Assembly: GCF_013393385.1 (NCBI RefSeq)
Contig: NZ_AP023239.1
Location: 1,674,001 to 1,738,000, forward strand
Length of the DNA: 64,000 nucleotides
Origin: Paenibacillus sp. URB8-2
GTDB taxonomy: Bacteria > Bacillota > Bacilli > Paenibacillales > Paenibacillaceae
Direction of reading: 5' to 3'
Positions within the stretch are counted from its first letter, which is position 1. Every line of letters starts with the position of its first letter. A program made the position numbers and the translations under genes. Shown here piece by piece: positions 19,170-29,252 of the stretch. The notes beneath the pieces are model-generated. The model worked only from the letters and a program-made list of their open reading frames with translations, was not told the DNA's origin and made no database searches.

Positions 19170-19589
19170 ATGTCAGTTCCAGATAAGGGTAAAATAATTG
19201 AATTTCTGAGTAATAAATACAGTTGTAAATTCACAACCATGGCAAGAAAACAAATCATGTTCGAGGGTAGCACCAATAGGGAACGTATTGTTGTATGTAC
19301 TCCGAGCTCTAAAATACACAAAAAGGGTAGCGGATGGTTCGATTTAAAAATGGCTCAAGTTGAAATTTTGGATGATGCTAATATTTCGATTTTGGCAGTA
19401 AGACTTGAAGGAAATAAAGTTTATTTAATTGATTTCAAAGAGCTTAGAAAATTGATGACTTCTGATTATATTGTATTTACACCTCTTATAGGTGAACACT
19501 GGAAATTTTTTGTTTGGGAGTCTCAAATCGAGATTCAAGGAAATCGAAATAAATATTATGTTCAGCCTGAATTGGGTTCTTGGATTTAA
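19170..19589 (+). CDS. Small hypothetical protein of the McrBC-like operon
   Basis: Encodes 139 residues from ATG 19170, preceded by AGGAGG. The sequence alternates beta strands and helices: TTMARKQIMFEGS, KGSGWFDLKMAQVEIL, then VYLIDFKELRKLM. This pattern is like the small restriction-endonuclease-fold proteins found beside nucleases, but I cannot identify catalytic residues with certainty (candidate D/E-x-K around WFDLK). It lies 50 bases after the McrC-like gene on the same strand and is probably the last gene of that operon. Confidence 0.6.
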   Translation: MSVPDKGKIIEFLSNKYSCKFTTMARKQIMFEGSTNRERIVVCTPSSKIHKKGSGWFDLKMAQVEILDDANISILAVRLEGNKVYLIDFKELRKLMTSDYIVFTPLIGEHWKFFVWESQIEIQGNRNKYYVQPELGSWI

Positions 19590-19650
19590 AGTGTATGGAA
19601 ATTAGGCCAGCCCAATGATAAGGCGACTTCACAAATTCGGAAATTCAATT

Positions 19651-19698
19651 CGAACATACATTCCCTGACAACTTTTAGACACCCCCATAGTTTATCCT
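19651..19698 (+). promoter_or_regulatory. Shared operator/promoter motif, copy 3 (before the PIWI-RE operon)
   Basis: GAACATACATTCCCTGACAAC begins at 19652. A -10-like TATCCT lies at 19693-19698, 22 bases after CTGACA, the same distance as in copies 2 and 4. It stands 36 bases before the first gene of the PIWI-RE operon. Confidence 0.55.
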
Positions 19699-19733
19699 AT
19701 ACCTAACCTACTCTTCTAATAGGATGGTGCTCT

Positions 19734-20795
19734 ATGGCTAAAATACATGACACTCTTCTGTCCTTAATAACAGGCATTAACAAATGGCAAGACAACTACG
19801 AAAAAATTCCGGATGAGCTTTACAAGGGAATGCTGCTTTTCATTGAGCAGACGGCTACTTCTAAAGCTCAACCTCCGGTTGATCTGTTTCATTTGCTGCA
19901 AATTCTTCATCGCCCCTCAAGAGAATGGGGAATCTCTGACCTCCAAGACTATTACCCCGAAGATGCTCCCTTATTAAAAGAATTCATTGGTCTGACGCCA
20001 GATGCCGATGAGTTTCTGAATCGCCATATTTCCCCGCAGGATGCTGAGCAACAGTATATGTATGAGATTCTTATGTACTGCAGAGAGGAAGGTCGGCAAC
20101 TGGGGCAGGAGTATACTCGCATCCGCACATTCCTATCCAATCCACAAAATGCCGTAATTACTTCCTTTCAATTATCCGAGTTTGCCGAGATATTCCCTGA
20201 TCTTCATTTAACTAACTTGATTAAACAATGCTATGAGGAAATAACGCCTGTAGTGGCTAACTATAGGAAATGCCCGCACTGTGGCTGGACCCTGGAATAT
20301 ATGAATAACCGTTGGCGCTGTAATAAGGAAGACATTTGCCATCTGCTTGCTGATTTTGAGAGTCTAAGTTCCTATGATTTTGGGAAGGAGAGGGTGCTAC
20401 GTCTACTGCCCGGAATCCAGAGGTTTGTACTGTTACCTGGAATGTCCGAACTGCGAATAGCGCAACATTTGATCCGAAAAGGGTATGAAGTTGAACTCTA
20501 TCCCAATGTGGATGAATATGATCTCTCGGTATCACAAGACGGCAAAAGGATATTTCTTGACGTTAAGGATTTTAGAGATCCACGCACACTTGCCAATTTT
20601 TTTAATCACCAAAACTTTGCCTATTTGGAAAAGTATAAGAACCAGTGTCTGATCGTTGTTCCACAGTATCGCAGCCAGCTCTTTGCTTCTTATCGTGAGA
20701 GAAGTATGGCTCTATTGAACGAAACGGCTCGGGAGTATATAGAAATGATCATGGAGAACGAAATTGAATCCACGTTGAAGAAGGTGTTCCTGTGA
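19734..20795 (+). CDS. PIWI-RE-associated restriction endonuclease (pPIWI_RE_Y-type)
   Basis: First gene of the three-gene PIWI-RE operon; 353 residues. The N-terminal half is helical. A zinc ribbon lies at ~180-203 (CPHCGWTLEYMNN ... CNKEDIC). A PD-(D/E)XK-like core follows: IRKGYEVELYPNVDEYDLSV near 247-266, then IFLDVKDFRDP near 273, giving D...D-x-K. The family's expected role is cleavage of target DNA within a PIWI-RE complex. Its stop overlaps the GTG of the helicase gene by 4 bases. The assignment rests mainly on the unmistakable operon context. Confidence 0.8.
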   Translation: MAKIHDTLLSLITGINKWQDNYEKIPDELYKGMLLFIEQTATSKAQPPVDLFHLLQILHRPSREWGISDLQDYYPEDAPLLKEFIGLTPDADEFLNRHISPQDAEQQYMYEILMYCREEGRQLGQEYTRIRTFLSNPQNAVITSFQLSEFAEIFPDLHLTNLIKQCYEEITPVVANYRKCPHCGWTLEYMNNRWRCNKEDICHLLADFESLSSYDFGKERVLRLLPGIQRFVLLPGMSELRIAQHLIRKGYEVELYPNVDEYDLSVSQDGKRIFLDVKDFRDPRTLANFFNHQNFAYLEKYKNQCLIVVPQYRSQLFASYRERSMALLNETAREYIEMIMENEIESTLKKVFL

Positions 20796-23700
20796 GACAG
20801 ACTTACTGGGATCTTTCAGAAGATATGATCAAGGACTTTGAATCACTTCAGCTCCGCAAATCGGAGATTAACGTACTGCTGAGTATGGAGCTATTCATCA
20901 CAGGCTGCCGTCTGCTCGATTCTAAGCTTTCCATCGATCAGGCATGGGCAGTTCTAATTGGTTATAATGAGCCCTTTCTGAAGAGCATGACCCGTATGGA
21001 TATTGTAACCAGGCTGAGGATACTATTTCCCGAATTGCGAACCAAGAAGAATCTGCTTAAACGTATCGAAGCATACGGGGAACTAGATCGTGATTATCGG
21101 TTATTCGAAATTAGAGAGGACGGTGAGGCTGTCCGAATTGCTCCGCGTTTTGTAACAGACCGAGCTTCTATCTATCAGAGCATTCTCGAACATCCTGTTC
21201 CACGTAAGGCGAATACGAGTTCCTTTGCTAGCGAAGAAGAATTTACTTACTCCCGAAGGATTCGGGGCGGACAATCGATCACTTTTCGTGGGACAATACC
21301 TGTATCTCTGCTTTCTAACGAACCAAAATTATTACCAGCGTACCGCCCAAAAACAATACACAAGTTCTCGATGCCTTATAGTGGCTCGGAATTAGCAAAA
21401 GAAATGGATCAACTCCTTGGAACGTCGACGATGTGGATAAGTAGAGCCAAAGCTGTGATTCTGGAGTCGCTTAATGATATGGATCTGGAATTCGTATATC
21501 AAGGGAATAGACATATTGGTGGTGGACTCGGAGCAGGGAAGTCTACCTTTATGATGATGGAGACTTATCGGCTGGTCAAACAACATGGGGCCAGGGTAGG
21601 ATTCATCGAAGGAAGTGTAGCTCAAGCTCTCGAACGCGTCAAAGAATTGCGTAAGCTTGGCATTCATGCCGTTCCTGTTATTGGTAGATCCTCAAGGGAA
21701 GAGCATCTCAATAACTATCTATTTGCCAATAGCAGCAACATTCAAGAGGTTAGCGATTGGCAGAGCGAGCAGTATGAGTCACTCATTCACTTGTCTGATG
21801 TCTGTATCATTAAAGCTTTGGCTCAAGACTATGAACGAAATAATCGATATCCATGTATCCAGTTGCAGCAAAACAATACATCTGTGAAATGCCCCCTTGC
21901 AAATGCCTGTGGTGTTTTTAAAGATCTATCTACCCTACGGAATGCAGAAGTATGGGTAGCGACTGCGCCAAGTGTTCTGAAGACACGTATTTCAGCGGTC
22001 ATTGATCCTTTAGAGAGAACCATTTATGAAGCAATGTATGATCTATTGGATGTTGTGTTTGTGGATGAGGCCGATCAGGTGCAGAAGCAGTTCGATGAAA
22101 CGTTTTTGACGGAATATAATGTGTTCGGAGCAGTAGACGATATCTTCGAGAAGTTAAGATATGAATCCAACGAACTGACTAGAGGGCGCTATGGTCAATA
22201 TGCCGGTGATCCTGCGATTAATGAATGGAACGACAGACTTCGCATGCTGGATCAGATGATTTGGCGTATTTACAATAAGCTGGAACTGTCCCAAACTTTG
22301 CGTAAGAACATCAGGAATAATCTGATCCGGGTGGCAGCACTGGCAGGTACACTTAGTGAAAAACTTTCTGACAGCTCGCAACTGCAGACAAGGATATTTA
22401 AAAGATTCAGCGAATATGCTTCAGATCCATACAGGGATCCCTCGCTATCAAGAATTGTCGATGAAATAGTAGAAACTGAGAGCCATGAACAGAAACTGAA
22501 ACTCATGGATCAAATCATAGCCAGGGTTAATGGAGTCACCAAACCAAGAATCAAAAAAGATCTGCTGCATGCTCAGCTTGAATTCTTCCTGTACTTATGT
22601 AGGGCGGAGGAGAGTATCAAATACATTTTAACTACGTTTCCAATGATTCAAGCTAAACTGGGCCTATCGATTGATTTCTCCCCATTGTTTACTATGCAGA
22701 AGGATTACCAGGCATTTATGAAAGAAGCGATGACCGGGATAACTCTGGGATATAAATATGACCTACCTGACAATGACAAGACCGGAAAGTTCAAACTTAT
22801 TGAATACACTGCTGTGGGGCGTTTGTTGTTGCACGATTGGCATAATCTTTACAAAGAATGTGATGGAAAGGAAGGTCCTGCGGTTGTTTTTCTTTCCGGA
22901 ACTAGTCATGCTCCGAAGTCGGCTCATTACGACCTAAAGACTCCATCTGAATGGCTGCTTAGAGCTGGACGTCAAAGTTCAGTAATTCAAATGAGTTATA
23001 AACCCATACTTGATGTGGTCCGTGGAGAATTTTATGCGGTGTCGGGTATTCGTGAATCGGAGCAGAGAGATCAATGTCTACGTGGTATGGTACAGCAATT
23101 GAAAGCGGATATTGAATATGAATTGAATCATTGGAGGACTACTGGCAACCACAGGAGAGTATTGCTGGTTGTGAATTCATATGATGATGTCGACACAGTC
23201 CGTAGTGTTTTTCAGAATGATCGAGGTTGGAGTGGTAGATATAAATCGCTTTCTAGAGATGCTGCTTCCAATGAAGACCAGTACTCCAGACTGCTGGTTG
23301 AATCCTTTTATCAAGATCGGGCGGAAGTGTTAATTGTACCTTTATTGTCTGTTGGGAGGGGTTATAACATATTGGATGAGCGTGGAGAGGCGCTCTTCGG
23401 TTCCGTATTCTTTCTGGTTCGCCCCTACCCTATACCGAATGACTTAAATTATCTTGTTCAAATTCTGCATGCTTATTTTCCGGAATATTCGCGCAGGGTT
23501 CGAGGGCAGAACCTCTTCTACGATAAGGCGGTAAATAAATTGCGGCAGATCAGCAGTGCAAAGCTTGAGAGTATGTACCTGAAGCCGGACTTCTGGTCTA
23601 TCTTAAGTCCAAAAGAGCAGGAGATTATGGGCTGGTACACTTTTGTTCCGGTATGGCAGATGATTGGCCGTCTGCTGCGCGGGGGCAGAGATGCTCGAGT

Positions 23701-23875
23701 TTACTTCTGTGATTCCAAATTTAATGCTAAACCGGCAGGTAATGCAGAAGGCTATTCCATGCTTGAAGTATGGGCGGCGATTATGCGCAAAAACAAAAAG
23801 GATGCCTTATTCCAAAGCTTATATGGCCCCTTTAGCGAAGCTATTAATAATTTGAATATGGGAGGTAGTATATGA
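20792..23875 (+). CDS. PIWI-RE-associated DinG/XPD-like helicase (pPIWI_RE_Z-type)
   Basis: A 1027-residue SF2 helicase translated from GTG 20792 by 4-base overlap. Walker A IGGGLGAGKSTFMM is near residue 243, the DEAD-like box VFVDEADQVQKQ near 424, and motif VI WQMIGRLLRGGRDARVYF near 954. Between the first two, a cysteine cluster (YPC ... KCPLANAC) resembles the Fe-S region of DinG/XPD helicases, though I count only three clear cysteines. In the known PIWI-RE systems this helicase is thought to open DNA for the PIWI protein. The next gene starts 4 bases before its stop. Confidence 0.85.
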   Translation: MRQTYWDLSEDMIKDFESLQLRKSEINVLLSMELFITGCRLLDSKLSIDQAWAVLIGYNEPFLKSMTRMDIVTRLRILFPELRTKKNLLKRIEAYGELDRDYRLFEIREDGEAVRIAPRFVTDRASIYQSILEHPVPRKANTSSFASEEEFTYSRRIRGGQSITFRGTIPVSLLSNEPKLLPAYRPKTIHKFSMPYSGSELAKEMDQLLGTSTMWISRAKAVILESLNDMDLEFVYQGNRHIGGGLGAGKSTFMMMETYRLVKQHGARVGFIEGSVAQALERVKELRKLGIHAVPVIGRSSREEHLNNYLFANSSNIQEVSDWQSEQYESLIHLSDVCIIKALAQDYERNNRYPCIQLQQNNTSVKCPLANACGVFKDLSTLRNAEVWVATAPSVLKTRISAVIDPLERTIYEAMYDLLDVVFVDEADQVQKQFDETFLTEYNVFGAVDDIFEKLRYESNELTRGRYGQYAGDPAINEWNDRLRMLDQMIWRIYNKLELSQTLRKNIRNNLIRVAALAGTLSEKLSDSSQLQTRIFKRFSEYASDPYRDPSLSRIVDEIVETESHEQKLKLMDQIIARVNGVTKPRIKKDLLHAQLEFFLYLCRAEESIKYILTTFPMIQAKLGLSIDFSPLFTMQKDYQAFMKEAMTGITLGYKYDLPDNDKTGKFKLIEYTAVGRLLLHDWHNLYKECDGKEGPAVVFLSGTSHAPKSAHYDLKTPSEWLLRAGRQSSVIQMSYKPILDVVRGEFYAVSGIRESEQRDQCLRGMVQQLKADIEYELNHWRTTGNHRRVLLVVNSYDDVDTVRSVFQNDRGWSGRYKSLSRDAASNEDQYSRLLVESFYQDRAEVLIVPLLSVGRGYNILDERGEALFGSVFFLVRPYPIPNDLNYLVQILHAYFPEYSRRVRGQNLFYDKAVNKLRQISSAKLESMYLKPDFWSILSPKEQEIMGWYTFVPVWQMIGRLLRGGRDARVYFCDSKFNAKPAGNAEGYSMLEVWAAIMRKNKKDALFQSLYGPFSEAINNLNMGGSI

Positions 23876-26367
23876 ACAGAATGGAGCTTTTTGCATTGGA
23901 AGCAAACGAGGCGGTGTTCTATCATGAGACGATTCATGTGATGCATATGCCTACAAGCTGGCGGAATTTCTTCAATACGCAAACAACAACTCAAAACTAT
24001 AAGCTCTCTTATAAGGTTGAGCCTCTTGGCAAGAAGCTGAAGAGTATTTTCCCTGAGATTGTATATGCAGATCTGAGTTATAAAATTTTGCAAAAAGATT
24101 TACCGTGGATTGTTTCCACTGTTAAGATTCCAGAGGCTCATATTAAGAAGCTCACACTAGGCTGGTTTGCGTATTTGAAAGGATATACAGTGGCGGAACT
24201 CCCAGAGGAAATTAGGGATGCCGAGCTAGTATGGGTGACTTCAAATTTTGGTGATCTTCATGAATCTATTGATAAATATCAGTGGCTTCCCGGTTTGGCA
24301 GCTCACAAATTTTGCGAAGAATCGAGAACGATTGAGTTAGGTCAAGGCATCGTGGAGGAACTTCAGTTCCATCATACGATTTTTAATAATCAGCATGAAT
24401 GTGTATCTACTCCGATCAGGAAATCACCGAAACACGATCCATTTTCTTATGTGCTGAAGGTCGAACTGAAGAATCGTGGTGGGGATGCCGAGAGATCACT
24501 TATTCTTGTAACTGTAGGTACACGGCGGTATTTGAAGAACGCACAAATTAAGGAAGGTTCCTGTTACTTAAAAGCAGATCATAGCTGTTCAGTCCTGGTG
24601 TCAGTCCGTAATCCGTATACATTAGAGGAGAAGCGTTCATTCTCGCAGCTTAAGTTTGAGCGTCGTGCTGGCAGCGGAAGTAATACGACTTCTTTTGCAG
24701 TCTGGAAAACAGCTTTGGACGGCTTGTATTGGGATGCTTTGTATGGAGAGTCCTTCGAACCGGACATGCTGCTCTCTAATCCTATTGCATATCTGGACGG
24801 GAATGGTGAGATTACTGCATATGTAGTTAATCATCATTCGTTCAATGGCAAAGGTAACTTTGTGAAGTCAGGACTCGGGCTGTCGGAGAAAAGTGGTTTG
24901 TTTAGTAAATTCAATGAAGTGCTTGCTAAGTATCATCTAGCGCCGTTATTACATATTCCGGGTATTCCTCGTAAGCGTATGAATGATATTCGGTTTCCAA
25001 TCGTTGCGCATCAAGCCGAACGAATTATTATAGAGGTCTACAGCGGTGAAGCAATGTTTAATGCAATGAAGGAAGTTTATACAACTGAACAGAAATCATT
25101 GGAAAATAAATCGGTAATCTTTAACCGTCAAATCTCAGAGAATGTATTTGGCCTCAATTGCGATAGAGATGTAACTGTAGAATTCGTACGTTGTAGTCCT
25201 GATGAGATTGTAAGCGAGCTGGAAGTCGGAACATATCAAGCCGATATTGCCCATACAAAGCGGGTTAATCAAATTAATAAGAAGCTTAAGGGATCGAGTT
25301 CTCAGGGGGATAAGCGAACATTGGCATTGATAGAAATTGAGCCCAAAGAATGCTGGAGCAGAGATGGTGATCCCAAGAATGCAGTAAGAGAAGGGATGAA
25401 AAAGGCGGGACGTCTTACACAGTTCATACATCCGTTGACTGTTGGTAATGAAGATAACAAGGCAGATACAGCTCGTATGATTAACGCTTTGCTTGATTTG
25501 CTTAACGATGCAGGATTCCTAAGTCACAATATAACGAAGGTTGATACGTACGGCCTAATCCTGTCTTTCAATATTTTAAAAGTGGAAAACAAGTATTTAC
25601 CTGTCATTTCAAAAATGGATGGTACTGAGGTAACTCTTAAGATATTTGGAATAGAGTCCTGGTTGCCTTTAGGGGAGGCGCCTTTTTATCTGGAACAGGC
25701 CAAGTTGTTGGATAACCCAAAGGCAGGGAATCAAAGCATGCAGGTTTTTCTGGATTTTATGATCAGAACTATTGAGAATGAGCTTGTTCAAGATGCAAGA
25801 CAACTAACAGTAATGATAAATGCTACGCTTAGAAATGGTTGGCTTCCTGCTATTCGAAATATAGATCTTCAATACGATAAGATTCCTTATCTGAGTGAGC
25901 GTCTGGCCAATGAATCGCGTCTTAAGTTTATCCGTATCAATACGACAAATGAGGTGCCTCAGTATCGGATTATAGAAGATGATGCTGAAGATGAATACAA
26001 CAAGGCTTCGGGAATATTTAAAGATCCGCTTGGGATTTATTACGGTGTTGGCGGAAGGCCGATGGCGTGGTCTGGTGTAAGAAACGAGGATATTAAGTAT
26101 GTGTCTCCCAGCAAAATGCTGCTACAGCAAAAAGCGGTTGAGTACATCCCTCTTGGTGCACAGGATGAAGCTGCGCGTGATGATCTGGCTAATCTGGTCG
26201 ACCAATTACGAAGAATAGGTCTGAATTACGATAAGCATACGATTTATCCGTATACAATGCGAGTCATGAACATTTTGTCCAAATATTTAACTGGGGAAGA
26301 GAAAGATTATGATCCAGAATTTGATGAAGAAGTGGAGTTGATGGAGGAGGCTGAGGAGTTGGTTTAG
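23872..26367 (+). CDS. PIWI-RE family Argonaute-like protein
   Basis: An 831-residue protein of the prokaryotic PIWI-RE family (named for conserved Arg and Glu), which is thought to use guide nucleic acids against plasmids and phages. Family-typical blocks: TLALIEIEPKECW with DPKNAVREGMKKAGRLTQFI at ~483-522 (start of the PIWI domain), RLKFIRINTTNEVPQYRI near 682, and the C-terminal GIYYGVGGRPMAW and IKYVSPSKMLLQQKAVEYIP from ~721. The N-terminal ~400 residues would hold the domains preceding MID/PIWI. Which residues form the RE pair cannot be decided without an alignment. ATG 23872 follows GGAGG and overlaps the helicase stop (ATGA). Confidence 0.85.
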   Translation: MNRMELFALEANEAVFYHETIHVMHMPTSWRNFFNTQTTTQNYKLSYKVEPLGKKLKSIFPEIVYADLSYKILQKDLPWIVSTVKIPEAHIKKLTLGWFAYLKGYTVAELPEEIRDAELVWVTSNFGDLHESIDKYQWLPGLAAHKFCEESRTIELGQGIVEELQFHHTIFNNQHECVSTPIRKSPKHDPFSYVLKVELKNRGGDAERSLILVTVGTRRYLKNAQIKEGSCYLKADHSCSVLVSVRNPYTLEEKRSFSQLKFERRAGSGSNTTSFAVWKTALDGLYWDALYGESFEPDMLLSNPIAYLDGNGEITAYVVNHHSFNGKGNFVKSGLGLSEKSGLFSKFNEVLAKYHLAPLLHIPGIPRKRMNDIRFPIVAHQAERIIIEVYSGEAMFNAMKEVYTTEQKSLENKSVIFNRQISENVFGLNCDRDVTVEFVRCSPDEIVSELEVGTYQADIAHTKRVNQINKKLKGSSSQGDKRTLALIEIEPKECWSRDGDPKNAVREGMKKAGRLTQFIHPLTVGNEDNKADTARMINALLDLLNDAGFLSHNITKVDTYGLILSFNILKVENKYLPVISKMDGTEVTLKIFGIESWLPLGEAPFYLEQAKLLDNPKAGNQSMQVFLDFMIRTIENELVQDARQLTVMINATLRNGWLPAIRNIDLQYDKIPYLSERLANESRLKFIRINTTNEVPQYRIIEDDAEDEYNKASGIFKDPLGIYYGVGGRPMAWSGVRNEDIKYVSPSKMLLQQKAVEYIPLGAQDEAARDDLANLVDQLRRIGLNYDKHTIYPYTMRVMNILSKYLTGEEKDYDPEFDEEVELMEEAEELV

Positions 26368-26461
26368 TCTGTATTTATCCAGGAAATATGCTGAGATTAT
26401 ACTAGATGACTTCTTGTGGTCTAATTGTTCCTACAAGGACTTCAGACCTAGGATGTCGAAA

Positions 26462-26467
26462 TATAAT
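26462..26467 (+). promoter_or_regulatory. Probable -10 element before the GmrSD-like gene
   Basis: A consensus TATAAT stands 58 bases before the start at 26526. The -35 is weak (TTCAGA at 15-base spacing). The shared operator motif is not present here, so this gene pair is probably controlled differently from its neighbours. Confidence 0.4.
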
Positions 26468-26525
26468 GAATAAACAAGAGAATATTTCCAAACAATCAAG
26501 TCATTACTAACCGAGGAGGTTCAGG

Positions 26526-28388
26526 ATGCAACATCTTCAATCTGTACAAGATATTTTTCAGCATAAGCTCTTCCGCATTCCCGATTACCAGCGCGGCTAT
26601 GCTTGGGAAGAGGAGCAGTGGCTCGACCTGCTGGAGGACCTCGAACTGCTTGAGGACGACCAGGAACACTATACTGGAACGCTTGTCATTCATGAAGCTC
26701 ATGACGAAGGCGATATTAATGACGACGAAGGTAGCACTTTACGGGTATACGATGTCGTGGACGGGCAACAGCGGCTTACGACTTTATCCATTCTTCTATA
26801 TGAAATTTCCGCTCAATTTAGAACAATTGAGGGTAAGAAAGGCTTTGCCGACGGAATTTACAAGAAATACATTGCCACTACCAAGAATGATGATACGCTA
26901 CCCAAGTTGTCGCTTAATCGCGATACGAACGTATTTTATAAACAGACTATCATTTCTGCTCAGAGAGCCATAACATCCACCAAGATAGCATCAGAGCAGA
27001 GACTGTTTGATGCCAAACACTATTTTGAACAGTATTTTGCACATAAGTCGGAAGATCTGGGGGAGGACTATTCGGCATGGCTGAGCAAGACCTACAACAA
27101 GATCAGCAACAAGATGAAACTGACCGTTTATTTAGTCCCCAAGGCAACTGATGTCGGCGTGATCTTCGAAGTCATGAACAATCGCGGCAAGAAGCTGACT
27201 GAAATGGAGAAGGCAAAAAACTATTTACTCTACCTGTCATCCAAATTAACGTGCGAAGGCGGCAAGGAGCTAGGTGAAGATATTAATCGGACCTGGACTT
27301 ATATCTACGAAAGTCTGATGTCGGCGAAGGCCGAGGATTCGGATGAGAACCAGCTGCTCCGAAGCTGCTGGCTGATGTATCATGACTACAACTCTAAGCA
27401 ATGGGACGGCAGTAATTCGATCAAGAAGGCATTCAATCTGAAGGATTATCAGGGATGGCATCCTCAACTGCGCAATGACCTAAGAGTTTATGTCAATACA
27501 CTTAAGGAATGCTGCACGGTCTACTGTGATCTGATTCATGCCAATAGGCCTGGAGCTTTCTTTGGCGCGAAGAATGAAGCCATAAGGAAAGCGTTAGTGG
27601 AGTATACGAGTAAGCTGCAGCGCATCGGTGTCATGGCCTCGTTCTTTCCGTTGTTAATGGCTACCAGGCTGAGGTACAGCGATAATCTGGACATTTATCT
27701 CGATCTTCTAAAATTGTGCGAGAAGTTTGCATTTCGTGTATACCGTTACGAACGCAAACGCTCCAATGCCGGACAATCGAGTTTATTTAAGCTCGGGTTT
27801 GATGTGTATCATGAAAAGATAACACATCAGGAGGCTTATATCGATGTCCACAAATTATTATTGCTTTACTCCCCGAATAAGGAATTTATTAAGGATGCAA
27901 AAGCAGAAGTCGACTGGTATGGATGGTACGGTCTCAAATATTTATTGTACGAATATGAGCTTTATTTGGCGGCGGGCAAGCCAGTGCTCATGGACTGGGT
28001 CTATTTGCAGAAGAAGGACAAGCAGGATTCGGTCGAACATATATTACCGCAGACTCCAACCCAGCCCTACTGGCAGTCTAGATGGACGAAAGAACAGATC
28101 GAGGAAGCCACACACGATATTGGTAATCTAGTGATTACCTTTGATAACAGTACATATAGCAATAAGGGCTTTGACAAGAAAAGAGGGGTTGCTGGACAAA
28201 AAGGTTGCTATGCCGGATCGAGCTTGTTTGCTGAGCGTGAGTTGGCTTGTTATGACGATTGGTCCTATAAGGAGTTCGTGAAGCGAAAGCAGAAGCTTAC
28301 AGATTGGATCATACAACGTTGGCACGTGGAGGACATTGGAGCTGCCTTAACGGTCATAGAAGATGAAACAGAGGATGAAGAGATTTAG
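26526..28388 (+). CDS. GmrSD-like DUF262/DUF1524 type IV restriction enzyme
   Basis: A 620-residue single-chain fusion. The DUF262 (GmrS/ParB-like) half opens with FRIPDYQRGYAW near residue 16 and has the nucleotide-handling motif VVDGQQRLTTLS near 76. The DUF1524 (GmrD/HNH) half has DSVEHILPQTP near 501 and DIGNLVITFDNSTYSNKGFD near 528, with the H...N spacing of HNH nucleases. Such proteins cut phage DNA carrying modified (e.g. glucosylated) cytosines. GAGGAGG precedes the ATG. It is followed 20 bases later by a small gene that may modulate it. Confidence 0.9.
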   Translation: MQHLQSVQDIFQHKLFRIPDYQRGYAWEEEQWLDLLEDLELLEDDQEHYTGTLVIHEAHDEGDINDDEGSTLRVYDVVDGQQRLTTLSILLYEISAQFRTIEGKKGFADGIYKKYIATTKNDDTLPKLSLNRDTNVFYKQTIISAQRAITSTKIASEQRLFDAKHYFEQYFAHKSEDLGEDYSAWLSKTYNKISNKMKLTVYLVPKATDVGVIFEVMNNRGKKLTEMEKAKNYLLYLSSKLTCEGGKELGEDINRTWTYIYESLMSAKAEDSDENQLLRSCWLMYHDYNSKQWDGSNSIKKAFNLKDYQGWHPQLRNDLRVYVNTLKECCTVYCDLIHANRPGAFFGAKNEAIRKALVEYTSKLQRIGVMASFFPLLMATRLRYSDNLDIYLDLLKLCEKFAFRVYRYERKRSNAGQSSLFKLGFDVYHEKITHQEAYIDVHKLLLLYSPNKEFIKDAKAEVDWYGWYGLKYLLYEYELYLAAGKPVLMDWVYLQKKDKQDSVEHILPQTPTQPYWQSRWTKEQIEEATHDIGNLVITFDNSTYSNKGFDKKRGVAGQKGCYAGSSLFAERELACYDDWSYKEFVKRKQKLTDWIIQRWHVEDIGAALTVIEDETEDEEI

Positions 28389-28408
28389 AAAGAAGGGGGT
28401 GATCGTTG

Positions 28409-29071
28409 ATGAGGGAGCCTTATGACGGCATAGTGGAATTAGCCTATCAGAAGATGAAGCTGCGTAATCAGGCTAATGATGATGAGGCAAAAGAGGCTCT
28501 TCAACAATTTTATAATCAAATAGAGAAGTGGGATGGAACTGTTAGTCGCTTGTCGTTCATTGAAGACTACTTAGTTGGAGCTCATATGAACAAAATTATT
28601 GCTAAGGGGATGGCTCAGGCGAGTCCGGAGGGATTCGTTCGTATAATGACACAGGAACCCTCTATCCTGGAGAAGGTAACCCAGCTGTTGCTGCTCCGAA
28701 AATCAGGTCCTGTTGATGAACGGCTGACTAACCGAATTAAGGATGTGCAATTCGAACGCGCCATTAAAATACATCCAAGCCTTCATGGTACGGCACCGGA
28801 TCAGTATATCCATCGATTTTTATGCTGCTTGTTTATGGAGTTCATGACGCCAGTTGCGAACAAAAATGATTTGAAAAAAATCGCAAAGATTCTTGACGTT
28901 GGTGACCCTAATGTATCGTTCATCCATCTGCAGGTCAGAGTCCGGGGAAAAGTTGAGGGCGCACTGCAAAGGCTGAAACTTGACCATGAAGTGAGTAAGC
29001 TAGATGTATTCCGAAGAGCAGTAATTGCTTATCATATTCTTGAAGCGAATAAAGAACTAAACGTTAAGTAG
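28409..29071 (+). CDS. Hypothetical helical protein paired with the GmrSD-like enzyme
   Basis: Encodes 220 residues from ATG 28409, behind an AAGGGGGTGAT ribosome-binding site; a TTG three bases earlier is less likely. The protein is soluble and largely helical, with no membrane segment or known motif. It lies 20 bases after the DUF262/DUF1524 gene and shares its terminator, so it may be an accessory or immunity subunit. No family is recognised. Confidence 0.65.
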   Translation: MREPYDGIVELAYQKMKLRNQANDDEAKEALQQFYNQIEKWDGTVSRLSFIEDYLVGAHMNKIIAKGMAQASPEGFVRIMTQEPSILEKVTQLLLLRKSGPVDERLTNRIKDVQFERAIKIHPSLHGTAPDQYIHRFLCCLFMEFMTPVANKNDLKKIAKILDVGDPNVSFIHLQVRVRGKVEGALQRLKLDHEVSKLDVFRRAVIAYHILEANKELNVK

Positions 29072-29107
29072 CCGAAGCTTGCTTCGGCTTAATTACTTTG
29101 TTTTTTT
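29070..29107 (+). terminator. Intrinsic terminator overlapping the stop codon
   Basis: AGCCGAAGC pairs with GCTTCGGCT across a two-base loop (29070-29089), followed by T-rich sequence with a run of seven T residues. The stem begins within the TAG stop of the preceding gene. Confidence 0.85.
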
Positions 29108-29252
29108 ACAAAGGGGATCAAGATTGTTGCTCTGTGTTCTTGCGAAAAAATACAAATTCCCATAAATGGTGCACATCTAAATTGACATAGATGAAACAAG
29201 TACAAAAAGAAACCGTTTATTTTAGGAATTATGGTACGTATATTCACATTTA

